This document shows positions 23,168-35,552 of a stretch of DNA of 64,000 nucleotides, in pieces (positions within the stretch are counted from its first letter, which is position 1; the number at the start of each line of letters is the position of its first letter). Source of the DNA: Vespula vulgaris (lineage: Eukaryota > Arthropoda > Insecta > Hymenoptera > Vespidae). Location: the NCBI RefSeq assembly GCF_905475345.1, contig NC_066586.1:8592400-8656399 (forward strand), read 5' to 3'. Both the position numbers and the translations under genes were made by a program. The notes beneath the pieces are model-generated. The model did not search any database. It worked only from the letters and a program-made list of their open reading frames with translations, and had not been told where the DNA came from.

Positions 23168-24343
23168 CTGAAAGAAGCCCAAAAAGACATGTTTTTAGTT
23201 CAGATTCTTTCGATAAGACGTTCAAGAGAGAAACAAAGAAAAATGGATAAAGAACAAGAATCGTCCAATTTGAATTCATGCTTTTCAAATTTATCGAAGA
23301 GGTATCGAGGTAATATCTTTTTTTTTGTAAAAGAAATGTACTGTTTTCATACATATACATTTTATTCTAATGAAATTAGAAAATTTAATAGACGTTTCTT
23401 TAAATCCTTTCACAATTTGGAAACCATTTATTATAACTTGGTAATAACAAAATACACAATTTTTATTGTAGATCAAATAAGGATGATCCGATCGAATTAA
23501 GTGCAATGCGAAGTTAAGCAAAATTTTTTCTAGACATAGAATAATAGACATAAAAGCCTACTGTCAAGCATTGAATGTTTATTTTCATTTTAATATGTTT
23601 TATAATCCATTTTTCTTGGAGAAGCTTCCTTATTACATACAAATACAGGAAGTAAATGTAAATATAAGGTACGCTTTTAGAAACGTTTTATGCGTGACCT
23701 GACGTAAGAAAATCAAAAGATGCGTTGAAAGGATTAAACGAACGAGGTAGGTGTCGAAGACAAAATCCATTTGTGACGATGACGACATCGATCGAACCAA
23801 GTAAAACAAAATTCGAAAAGACAAACCTAACAAAGGAATTTACCAAAGCAAGAAAACATCTGTATAGATCGTCTTACTAACACGTTATAACGTTATCGAA
23901 TGGATAGGTAAGAAAAGATAATATTTATTTTTTTTTTTTTTTTTTTGTAAACACTAACAAAGTATTTCTGATTATCGTTGTTGTATAAGTTAGCCTTGAA
24001 GAGTAAGATGACGCCATTGGTTGATCGATAACTTCGCGAGTGATTCGTATTATTATCTTAAGTATTTTTCCACATTATAAAAGATATTAATAGTTAAACA
24101 AATAAATGATTAAGATATATCTTCATTATTCGTTAAATTATACATCTTTAGGATGTTTTTAAAATTATGAATCATCTTTATTTGCTATCAAGGATACCTG
24201 AACTTGCCCTTGATTCGGTGATTCATACTATGTAGTCCTTCCAATGAAAAGAGTTGCATTTTTATTTGCCATCTCTTTCATTAACAGGAATGAACAAGTA
24301 CATTTCCAGCGATAATTAATTTACTTTTAACGCGATTTACGCG

Positions 24344-24397
<54 letters not shown>

Positions 24398-25044
24398 TGT
24401 ATGTATGTATGTATGTAGGTATGTATGTATGTATGTATGTATGTGTCGCGGATAGCTGCAATTTCATTTCTGAATTTCTTTCATACAGCTGAATCTCATG
24501 ACAGACCGAAATAGATGAATCCCACAATAAAATCGAGTTAACATTCTTCTCGAGACAATGCATTAACCCTAATTCACATTCCAATGCTAAGTTATGAAGA
24601 CTATATATCATATTTCTACTATATACCATATTTCTGTTTTGAAACGAATCGCAAAGGATATTAAAAATGATATATTACAAATTTTATATTAAATATAATG
24701 TGATTGTGTGTGTAATCCGTAAAATATCACTAAAAGATTAACAAAAAAAAGTCCAGTGTAAAATACTGATTTGATATTATCCTTTTCTTACCCTTCATGT
24801 TTCGATTACGTGATTAATATTTTCAATTAGTAAATGGATAAATGAAAGATCAATGTAGATTAATTAGAACTAAGTAGAAATTAGATGAAATCTCATACAT
24901 GTCTGACGAAATGAACTTTAACCGAAACTATTTTAACTTCAGATTATATAGGAACGAATATTTATAATACATTGTTGCATAGACGATGAGAAATGACCCT
25001 GACAGAAACGACATATCAACAAAAAGAAAAGTTCTGTGGTCCAG
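23168..25044. other. Non-coding region upstream of TBCEL
   Basis: This is presumably a 5' UTR intron of TBCEL, because a strong acceptor lies immediately before its coding exon. It includes a poly-T tract near 23929-23946 and the compound microsatellite at 24343-24444. No coding exon is supported. Confidence 0.45.
24343..24444. repeat. Compound (TA)n-(GTAT)n microsatellite
   Basis: A TA dinucleotide run (24343-24370) passes into about 18 GTAT tetranucleotide units with one variant unit (GTAG) near 24416. Confidence 0.95.
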
Positions 25045-25189
25045 GCGTGTACCCTCGAGGGCAACGGCAAAGATGTAAAATCTGGTTTGACCATATTCGA
25101 GCTCCTAAGGTCACTCCATTGTCTTTTTGCACAGCTCTCGAGAGAAACGGGTACCGGTTTCCGACATCGTCAGAGAGCTCAGAACGAAG
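25045..25189 (+). other. Candidate orphan exon
   Basis: A 145-nt block clearly richer in GC than its surroundings is bounded by an acceptor-like CTGTGGTCCAG and a donor-like CGAAG|GTACG. One + frame is open throughout and contains ELLRSLHCLFAQLSRE. A second + frame and one - frame are also open, so coding status and strand are uncertain. No family is recognised. It could instead be a non-coding 5' exon of TBCEL on the - strand. Confidence 0.25.
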
Positions 25190-28100
25190 GTACGCCATTC
25201 GCCCACGCGAGAAAATCTTTTATCTCTTTCTCTCTTTTTTCTTTTTAACTAGACAACCCGCATCGAAACGATGCATAGAGTGTGAGTATCGTGGAGTACG
25301 AAACACGTGAATCTTACCTTTCTTTCCCTTTGAGAAAATTTATAGAAAATCGATATATCTCTTTCTGCGAGGTGAACGAGAAAAAAGAGAAAGAGAGATA
25401 TATTTATCTATATGAAATTATTAGACAAATAAGAATGAAATGATTAGAAAATACGAATTAAAACTGAATATATGCAAAGAATTAAAGTTGATAAGAAATG
25501 TAAATAATGTCAAGCATAAAATTTAAGAATTAACAAAAAATGGAATAAAATAATATTTTTAAATTAAATACAAATAATAAGAGATAGTAACCATATACGT
25601 AAGAGTAGAGACATAAAAGTTAAGTAAAATAAAGTTTAAAGAGAAAAATATCATAAGTGCGATCATTTTCTATTTTTCTGCGTCGATTGCATCGAGTGAT
25701 TTATATTTAGCGATACTTTCCAGATTGTTCTTGAACGATTATATCTATGCACATATGTATAGCGAGTATAAAATGTATATAATAAATACATATATACTAA
25801 TTTTCATTTACACGTAATTCCTTTCAGCTAAGTTGCTAAGACATATCTTACGATCGATAAATATTAATTAGTCGTTTTGATTACGCATCGTCTCGGAAGG
25901 ATAGCTTTATTGCTACTGCTGCTAACGAAACTTCAACGTACATTTCGTCATATAGCGTTGATCGTTTCTAGAGATTTCTCCGAATGCTAAAATTTCGACT
26001 ATTATTATTTCTCATTTAGCTTTCTATTCGAAACAATAACTATATACAAAAAAATATCGATGATCTTCACAAAAAGTAACACTTTCCGTTCATCGAACTG
26101 TTGCTCTCTATGTTTAAATCAAATTAGGATTTCTCGAAACATTGTTTTGTATCATTTAAAATAACGAAGATAATTCAAGTACTCAATGAAACATCCCATA
26201 CACACACATATCTAAAAGAATTTTTTCTCGAAAGTATAGATTTCCAAAGAACTACAAGCGATCATGACGAACGTCTTAGCTTTGCTTTTTGAAGTGTTCT
26301 TTCTCGTGTTTTCCTTTCATTTTTCTTTCGTTTTTCCTTCCGTAGAATCAAATTGAACGTTTGAACGACGTGTAAATCGTTGCTCGCACTACGTTCCGAG
26401 TATTTATGCTCTCATTTGTACCGGCTGCTGTTTGAAATCACGCAACGCCGAGTGTTCCACGAACGAATCGTGTCATTTTTCACTTGCCCGTCTTGAAATC
26501 TATTTTGTTCGAGAGAATAGGAGAACCGTTATCAAAGGTCGATGTATTAGGACGACGTATTTCACAAAATAACGATATAAACCGTGATTTAATTATCTCG
26601 TCGAATAACATATGACACCGTTCTTTTAAAATTGTACGAATAAGGAGAAGATATCGGGAAGATTGCGGTATTTGAAACGTTCTCTCTCTGATCGTTTAAT
26701 ATTATTGGATCGACTCGGGACTTCAATATCACTATATTTGAAAGGCGGATTATTTGAAAATTCACCAATGCGATATGAATCCAAGGAAAGTTTCGCATCT
26801 GTTCTTCGACGTGCGCAATCTTATCATCATGTCTTCCGCTTCATACGATCACAAAATATTATACAGTTTAGCATGAATAGAAAAAAAATTCAAACTTTCA
26901 TATCGTAAATCATGAAATTCAATAAGATCCATAAGTAGTTAAAAAAGAAAGATAGTTCATATTTTTCTATCGATAAATCTCGATTAAACGATATTTATTT
27001 TATCTAATTATCGCCGAGTATTTATATGTAATGACATGATGCTTCATTGGTTACACACACACACATATATATATCGTATTACTATTCATCAGTCGATCAA
27101 ATTAACAAATGATCATTTTGTAGATATTAATGCAAGCAGCAACTAGACTCGCTAAACTCGCTATAACCGTCAATGTGTTACTTCTCTCGACTCCCCTACG
27201 TAATCGCGATATCGGTTCAACGGCCATGCGAAATTAACTTTCTCTGCTCCGGCTTTACGGCTCTGCCATTCTACGATGGCCGCGTTGTATCTCTCTCCAT
27301 GCTGCTTCTAACTAGCCAAGCCTAGCAGAACGAGGCGCAGCATACGCGCGCACATACACGTATATTCGCCTCGTTGCATCGTTCCTAAACAAAAATGCAT
27401 TACTATTCAACTCCTACCGGCTCGTTGCACTATCGACACATTTTAACGAATACACCGCGTGTACGAATCGTTAATTTCAAATGAAAGGACCTTTAACGTT
27501 AGTCGTTATTGGTTTCCGTTTTAAAACACTGAGGATTGCAGTTAGAAAGAAAGAACAGAATAATTATCAATGTCCGACTTTCACCGACGACCACACGTTT
27601 CCCGATTTTAAGAGAGTTTCAAATAGAACACACGAAGTGTAAAAAAAAGAGAAGAAAAAAGAAGAGATAATTATATTCTTATAAGTAAGAGTTATCTAGA
27701 GACTCGAACTTTATCCATGTGTTTTCTCGATAGAACGAACATCAATTCCGATTATTTCGTGAAAAGATTCGTTGTCTTTTTTTATCATTTTGTAGACGAA
27801 ACCAACGAACTGTATCTTACGTAAAAAAGGAAGAGTCTGATGACGCTAATAACCGCATGGTTTCAGGATAAAAATCTTTTGAAAATGAAAGTTGCTCGAA
27901 CTATGGCACATGCAATCCACAGAGATTTGTAGTATTTCGTGTTCTTTGCAAATAGAGAGAAAGATATAGAGAGGCAAATAAAATATTTCAATGCAATTTT
28001 CAAACGTAAATCGCGTGATTTCTCGTTTCCATTCGTTTATCCGAAGAAACCAAAAGTTCCTACCGTTTTAAGATTGATAGAGAAGAAATTTATAGGATTC

Positions 28101-30436
28101 TTGAGCAAGATGACAACTACGACGGTCACGCTCGAGAGTTTCTAAGATGCCGTGATTTAAAGGTTACACAAGCATTGCACGAGACTTCGATGCTTACAAC
28201 AACTTTGGCAGACAACTTTCACTGTCATTTTAGTACATTCTAATAATCTCTGTGGGATTTCTTTATGAACGGAATAATACGATCGTAAGAATGTCGCCTA
28301 CTTTTTGTAGGATAAAAAACAAGAGGAAGAATGTGTCAAATTCGATCGTTAAGTTTGTGATATACTAACGCCTTAACCGTTTCGTTAATTCGTTTTTATA
28401 TTTTTATTATCTATCATAGAAAGCAATTATATATACCTCTATCAACTAAGCCCGTTAATCGAATGAGAAACAATTTAAAAAATATTGACAGATATCGTTT
28501 GTTCATTTTTTAATTATAGTTTCAAACGAAAAGTTCGTACGTGATAAACGAAAGAGTTACAAGAAGTCAAAAGTGAAACTAGGACGAGCGGGTCTATATT
28601 CGAGAGAATCGCTCTTTAAACTTGGACTGGACTAAATTGACAATATTACACTTCTGCTAATTATAGTTGATTCATTCAGAATTTCTAATTCAACGAAGTC
28701 GATAATAATAATGTTGGCACAGCGAAATAGACACGCGAAATTATCGATTTTTAATTAAAATTACATAGTGAAAAAAAAAGAAAACAGAAAACAAATAAAA
28801 TCATACGACGGAACGAACGATGATAAAGAATCACGATTTTTATCAAGAATTCTTATCGAACCTGTACTTTCGACACGGTACGACGTCGATCGTTATCTGG
28901 TAGAAGCTGTGACGATATAAAAGTCGTATACTCCGTATATTATTTATATCGCAATGTCACAATCGATCGATAACGTTCCATTTCGGATTTACTATTGAAC
29001 AGTGTTCAATAGTAAAATAAGAATTATTTATTGGTTTTTATTTGAAAGAAGTTGATTGGCAGGATTTTATTTATTTAGATAAGTGTAAAATTGATATTGG
29101 TAAGAATAAAAATTACTTCATTTTCTTTTTCATTTTTCTTGTCACGAAAAATGTTGATGTACAAATATACGTACTAATATTTAAAAATTAAACTCTACAC
29201 CCGTGGTCTATAAATTTTTTTTTTCTTTTCTCTGTCATACATCCATAAATACATCAAGTTAGCGCATAAATAAAATTATTTATCACACTATTTACATAGA
29301 CAAATGATAAATGATATATGCGTTTTAAATAATCGATATGTTAAATACGCATACATGCGTATATCGAAACGAATAAAATGTATCTACGTATCCTCTCACG
29401 GTCGAACATCATGAATAATTTAGACTCAAATAAGGAATAGAAGTAGAAGAAAATACGCATTCGCATGATCGTCTTTAGGATTAGCATAAACTTAGAAATG
29501 AAAGAAACAAACGTTCACTCCCACTTGACGATCGAAGACTCGCATAATGTCACGATACTGGCCGGAACGGCGTATATTTTTAGTAACAACGTGCTAAATA
29601 CCTCCTGTAAACGTTAACTCTCCGTCTTTCGTGCGTCTAAACAGAATTTCCATCTAACCGAATACGTAACCCAATCAACGTCGTTGCGGTCTGTTTCGGG
29701 AATCTAACAGAATCGTCGACAAATAGGAGATTAGACTACGTTCAGGAGTTATTATCGGTACATTGTACGCCTCACTAAAGGAGAAACTGGCATAAAGGAT
29801 CAGACTCCGGATGACTATGAAAAAAACCTGTTGGAGATGTATCATCGAACTTCGTAAACTAATTCCGTTCAAAAGGCAACTTTATTCTTATCATTTTTTT
29901 TTTGTCAGGAATAAAAGCAAGCCGTTCATCTTCATATTCATGTTCATCTTGGAAGACAAAAATAAGATGACTCGTATATCATAGAACTACTCGTTAAAAG
30001 CACCTATAAAACGGAATTGTTTTATCCTTGAGCTTTGTACTTGAATTATCAAAACCTTCGTTCTCGACAAAAATATGCAATTTTTTTTTATTTTCCCGAA
30101 GCTTGATAAATGTTGTTCGTTAATGAATTAGAAAAATTTCATCGTATAATACGTAAATACACACATATATCAAACACTTGCGAATGGCGTACTTAACGAG
30201 ACATTGAAAACAAGGAAGAAATTATTCAATACTAATATATTATTTAAGTAACAAACTAGTGAACACTAACACTAAGGGAACGAACGTTTTGATTTCAAAG
30301 TCGAGGAAAATTCGCGGGAATAAACTTAATGGCGTGATATCATCATCAATGTCTTAAAGAAAACGAAGGCGAAGAAGAAAACGGATGAACATCGAACACA
30401 ATGACTATATACTTGGTTTCTCTCTCGACCTTGTTG
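25190..30436. other. Long non-coding region
   Basis: No exon is supported. A CpG-richer patch at about 27180-27480 stands out from the AT-rich background and could be a promoter or non-coding 5' exon. The remainder is anonymous sequence with short (CA)n/(TA)n runs near 27053-27072. The open frame near 27939-28145 has no splice sites or motif to support it. Confidence 0.45.
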
Positions 30437-30485
<49 letters not shown>

Positions 30486-30789
30486 GCCTGTCTGTCCTCG
30501 TGGCCGAGAGAAAAAGAGAGAGAGAGAGAAAGAGAGAGAGGCTACGTATATGCACAATACGTACGACGCAATTGTCTCTTTGTCTCTCGGTATTCATTCG
30601 TGCGAAATTCAAACGCATTTTCTTTCGAGCAAAAAAGAAAGAGATAGATACAGATGGAGAGGCCGTCCGCTTCGCAGCTGATAAGCTCGTAAATCGCGAT
30701 TACGTAATATACTTGGAGAGCGAAACACGAGTGACATACGACAAGATACAGTAAGTAAAAGAGAGAGATACCAATATATTAAGAGAGAA

Positions 30790-30830
<41 letters not shown>

Positions 30831-31198
30831 GAGAAAGAGAGAGAGAGACATAGACATAACGTAGAGGAACGGAGCCACGCTCACCGATCGCTGCGCAAAC
30901 TGTTAAAGCGCACACGCTTCCTCCCGTCGAGAATATCGAACGATGCCTTTCTCTCTTCTGCTGTTTCTCAACCCTTCGCTCTATCCCTTTCCTACTTCTT
31001 TCTTTTCTACCCTAGGTACATATCCGCAACGTCTTTTACTTTTATTTATTTTTCTTCTTCTTTCAATCTATACGAAAAAAATTGTACGATCTATAATTCC
31101 TTATCAAAGGATTAAGAAAAAGAGAAAGAGAAAGGACAATTGAGATCGATCGAGCGTTAAGAGAGCAAAAGATTTCCTTGTTTTTTGTTGATCGAGCG

Positions 31199-31236
<38 letters not shown>
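30437..31236. repeat. Cluster of (CT)n and (GA)n tracts
   Basis: Four dinucleotide blocks lie within 800 bp: CT at 30437-30483, GA at about 30508-30540, GA at about 30783-30850 and CT at 31200-31236. Strand sense alternates. They create many spurious open frames on both strands. Confidence 0.95.
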
Positions 31237-31240
<4 letters not shown>

Positions 31241-31420
31241 GCAGCTCCACGTCGTAGCTGCAATCTAAAATCAGATGCCTGGCCGGGAGAAAACCGATCA
31301 GAACCGATCGAAAAATAACTTTGTCACGATATTTCCCTTCTCTCCTCGTTCATCTCTTGTTCGTATTCACGAGAATCAGTGCGTGTTGCAATGTTCGTAC
31401 GTACAATATCTCTTTAAATA

Positions 31421-31498
31421 TGTGCGTATGCGTGCATGCGTGCGTACGTGCGTACGTGCGTGCATGTGTGTGCATGTGTGTGTATGTGTGTGTATGTG
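31421..31498. repeat. Alternating purine-pyrimidine tract
   Basis: GTGC/GTAC/GCAT/GTGT units alternate purine and pyrimidine almost without break for about 75 bp, a composition able to adopt Z-DNA in principle. Confidence 0.8.
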
Positions 31499-32209
31499 AG
31501 CGATCATGCAAAAAAAAGAGTGCTCCTCTAACTGTAAAACAGCCCACGTTCACCGTCCCTCACATATAGTCTACAATCTAAGGTCGACCGTCTCTCCGAT
31601 CCCTGTTAAAGCGACTTCGATCACAAACTAGAGTTTAACCAGCTACTTCTATCTATTATATCGTGCAATGTTTCCTGGAAGAATTGATTATGAGATAGGA
31701 ACTGTGTTTTGATACCTAAGAAAGGTGTCAAAGTAACGTCGATAGCAACTTCAATATGACATTCTATCGTTCAGCATAACCTAACAGACATCTAATTGTT
31801 ATCTCAAACTTAATTACAGTTTTATTTTCTTTGTGTCATTCGAACGTTTGCTTTTCTAAACCAGAAAATCTATCCTGTAATTATCGAGGTCATCGATGTG
31901 TCCAAACAGCTCGAAATACACGGAAGAGTTACGGACAGATGAGGTAACTTTGGAAATTAGGTCAAGGACTAAGCAGGAAGAAGAAGAACAAGAAGAACTC
32001 GCTCGACTTGTCCCTGGACCATTTTATTTTTAGTACACACATTCCTGCTCTACTCACTGCTATGTCTTCCTCTTCGGTTGCCCTTCGATCCTCAAATCTC
32101 CTCCCCTCTTCCTCTTCTTCCTAACCTTCTTCTTCTTCTTCTTCCTCACTGACCGCACGATAGGAACGCATCAGCAGCGATTTCAAAAGCGTGATATACT
32201 TTACTCGAA

Positions 32210-32211
<2 letters not shown>

Positions 32212-32250
<39 letters not shown>

Positions 32251-32292
32251 CACAAAGAAAAAGAAAGAGAGAGAGAGAGAAAGAGAGAGAGA
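32212..32292. repeat. (TA)n run followed by GA-rich tract
   Basis: About 17 TA units are followed within 20 bp by AAGAAAGAGAGAGAGAGAAAG-type sequence, immediately upstream of the CpG-rich block that begins near 32340. Confidence 0.9.
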
Positions 32293-32339
32293 TAGCGATT
32301 AGCTTTTCATGTGATCACGAAATGCACAAAATTGTTACG

Positions 32340-32640
32340 ACAACGACAACAAGGAGGAGGAACTAACGTCTGACGCGCGAACACGAGCGCGCAGTTCGCG
32401 GTCCACCGTTGAACTGGCTCCTTTGTTTGGTAAACAGAAACAGCTGAGCCGTGCTGGCGTCGGTAGAGGTGGCGGTGCTGCTGATGGTGGCGGTTGGTCA
32501 GAATAGAGCTTCCCTAGTGGAGGTGGAGTTGTCAGTGGAGGTGGTAACGTCGACAGTCGATGCCAGGCAGGTCTCTTAGGACTCGGGAAGCATTATCGAG
32601 CGCACGGCGCCGACGCTCTAGCTTCACGTCCAAGAGTTTT
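32340..32640. promoter_or_regulatory. CpG/GC-rich block, candidate promoter or 5' exon
   Basis: About 300 bp stand out by CpG density (GACGCGCGAACACGAGCGCG near 32372, GCACGGCGCCGACGC near 32600) and GGTGG/GGAGG repeats in an otherwise AT-rich region. Stop codons occur in all frames that I followed, so a non-coding first exon or promoter is more likely than coding sequence. Strand and target gene are unknown; TBCEL on the - strand is one possibility. Confidence 0.35.
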
Positions 32641-35516
32641 TATTTCTCTCTCTTTTGCTCTTGCATCAGCAGCAATCGACTTTAGCAGTAGCGTATCTAC
32701 CCAACCCTTTTATTCTGATATACGAGCTGGTCTGGACTAAATTAAAATCTTATTTTTATTGGGATAGAATCTGAGAGACTATCTAACTTCCACTTTGTCA
32801 AGTTGTTTAACTTTTTATCTCATAGACAGACTCGTATCTTTTAGAATTTAGATATGATAGTACGTAGACGTTACATAAATAAATCGAATATCACTAGCAC
32901 TAGTAACGTTTATGGATGAAAGATATTAATCTACTTCGAATTGAGAAATTGCTATTCAAATATATAGGTATATCGTAGGTAATACTTGTTTACTGAATGT
33001 AGTAGCTATGCACTACCAGGGAAACGGAAACGTGCTTCCTTTTAGCAACAATAAAGATCGACTATCGGATTGTATATCGTATGACGTAACGAAGTTTAGG
33101 TATTCTCAGGTAAGCTGCCAAAAGTCATTGCCAATCGATCGGCCAGAAATATACAATACGAATGTTACTTACGAGAGGTTTCATAAAGCAGGAAGTCAGT
33201 TTTTGGAAGGTCGAGGTTAAATTAGCGTGATGGTTGATCTGTGCAGTTGAGTGTATGTTCGGAGGTCCGGTTTAGTCATTATTTATTACTACGAGAGATT
33301 TACATGTCTGTTAAATAAAAAGAGTTACGTAAGGTTCTAGATCCAAATAAGAACAAACGATCAGCGTTGGCATGGAAATTATTGTTTTTTCTTCTCTCGT
33401 TGAGATAATTTGAAGCAAAGCACGTTAGAACTCACTATGCAGTTCTACAGTAGTGTGCTAATACACGTTATACATAGTATACATGGTAATACATGGTGTA
33501 CACGTGCTAGTTGCATCAACGAATATAAAAAAGACTTGTAAAGTAAACTGAATAAACCGACTCAACGATTAAGAGATAGCTCGCGCCGAGGAGAGAAGAA
33601 AGGAATCATTTCGTCTCTATCGCTTAAACAATGTTATATTATTTATCGATACATAGAATTTATCAATGATACAATTGGCTAACAGTGTTGCACTCGCTCT
33701 ATATTTTTTGTCCCCCCACTTTATATCTCTCTTTACTTCCCTTTATGTTTTTTCTCCGAAGTCGCTTCGTTGGGATTTATGATACACGACGAAATATATT
33801 TCGTTTTCCCTTTCTTCTTTGGTACGTGCGTATCTTCTTCTTTTTCTTCTCCCTTTTTCTTTTTTATAACGTGACACGGTTACAGCTGCGTTTAGAATAC
33901 AATTAAATCGTACGTACATATACATATACATATATAATATAGTCATACATTAAGGTTTTCATACGTAACAGTTATATGTATAATTATTTATATAAGTTAC
34001 AGATCAGCGACTAGATAGATACAGTTGTTTCTCTTTTATTCCGGACGATTAGAATTCCTCGGAGGACAAGTTTTGGTTCTCTCTCGTCGTCCGTCGTTTT
34101 TAATAGATCTTATCACCTTTAAAAGCACTTTCAAATGTTCGCGCGCATTTTTATGAGCGTTGCCGCGTGACGATGCCATACTAAACGAGTTCTTTTCAAA
34201 ATCAACTTTAACTCCGATGTCGTCATCCTCCTTCATGTTCGTCGGCCTTGATTTATCCAATGCGAAAAACTATATGCGTAGAACTTTTCATAGCTTGCTC
34301 TTTCTTACTGCAATTCTCTTTTCTTTCTTATTTTTTTTTCTCTTTTTTTATTCATTTGTTTCTTGAAATTTCTTATTAAATGCGAAGAGATGTAGGTAAG
34401 TACTAATCACGGTGTTCGACTTGAAACTATGCATTTAGTAGCCCTAAGATCTGAATAATCTGAAAATCGTTACTCGTCGTACAAATCGACGAACGATCGA
34501 TCTTCGACATCGCAATGAGGTCATTGCTATTTCTTTATGTTAAATATGTACTTTCATATCGCGATAGGTATGTTTAGCGTTCATAGACGTAACACAGTTG
34601 TCGTCGTCGTCGTCGTCGTGTTGTAACGATACGCGTTAACGTAAATTACAACGGGCTTTAAGACGAACGAATAGGAATAAAAATCGTTTTCGTATCGGGA
34701 AAGCGTAGCCTTCTTAAAATTTCGATTGTATTTCGTGTTTTTTTATCGAAAGAATTTGAAGAAAGAAAGTCGAAGTTCATTGTGTTGAAAATTCGAATAA
34801 ATTTCTTTCGATTCCATTATATTTTAGTATTCTTTTTCTTCCGATGGAGTAACATAGTTACTTCGTCTAATATCGATATTGAAATTATTTTTGTATGATA
34901 GATAGGCTTTTATCTTTATGTTTTCACGAATTTTCCTGTCTAATTCGTCATAGAAAATAGATTGTACAGAACAATTATGACGCTTGGTTTAATGTGCTCT
35001 CTTATATTTAATTTCGTTACGACGGTGGGATCAATAACGTCAACGTTATCATTACCATCATCATTATCATCATTGTCATTGTCATACTTATTATCTACCA
35101 TATTAAAGACTCGCATGCAAATAAATTACATCTCCTTTCTTTAGGAGAATAGGGAAGGATTAATCGAAGTGTACATATGACATTTTTTAAAGCTAAGACG
35201 ACGGAGGTGGCGATCAAACGTCACTTCACTTTGAATCCGTGTTTCTTGATTGAAATTAAATTATAAAGAAAATACAAAGAAATATAAGGATGTCTCGAAA
35301 CGATTCGACTAACTATGACGACTGTCTTTAATTATTTGTTCATTTTTTCTCTGTCAAAAAATTCTGAATTGCGATTTAAAAATAATATATAGATGCGGAA
35401 AAAGAGTATATTCCAAACAAAGTTCAATGTCTTCGTCGGATTGTCCACTACCTCCTCGTACCTAAACTTAAAATCTACGGTTATTAATTTTTTACTCTCT
35501 CTTTCTCTCACTATCA

Positions 35517-35552
<36 letters not shown>

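Noticed and set aside
23156..23182. Upstream methionine for TBCEL (MGFFQNVVR)
   Set aside because: These codons cross the splice acceptor TTCTTTCAG, so most of them are intronic; the internal ATG at 23155 is the better start.
30346..30915. Poly-Ser/Leu and Arg/Glu open frames around 30.4-30.9 kb
   Set aside because: They are translations of CT/GA microsatellites on both strands; similar artefacts occur near 48.7-49.2, 54.9, 56.4, 58.9 and 63.8 kb.
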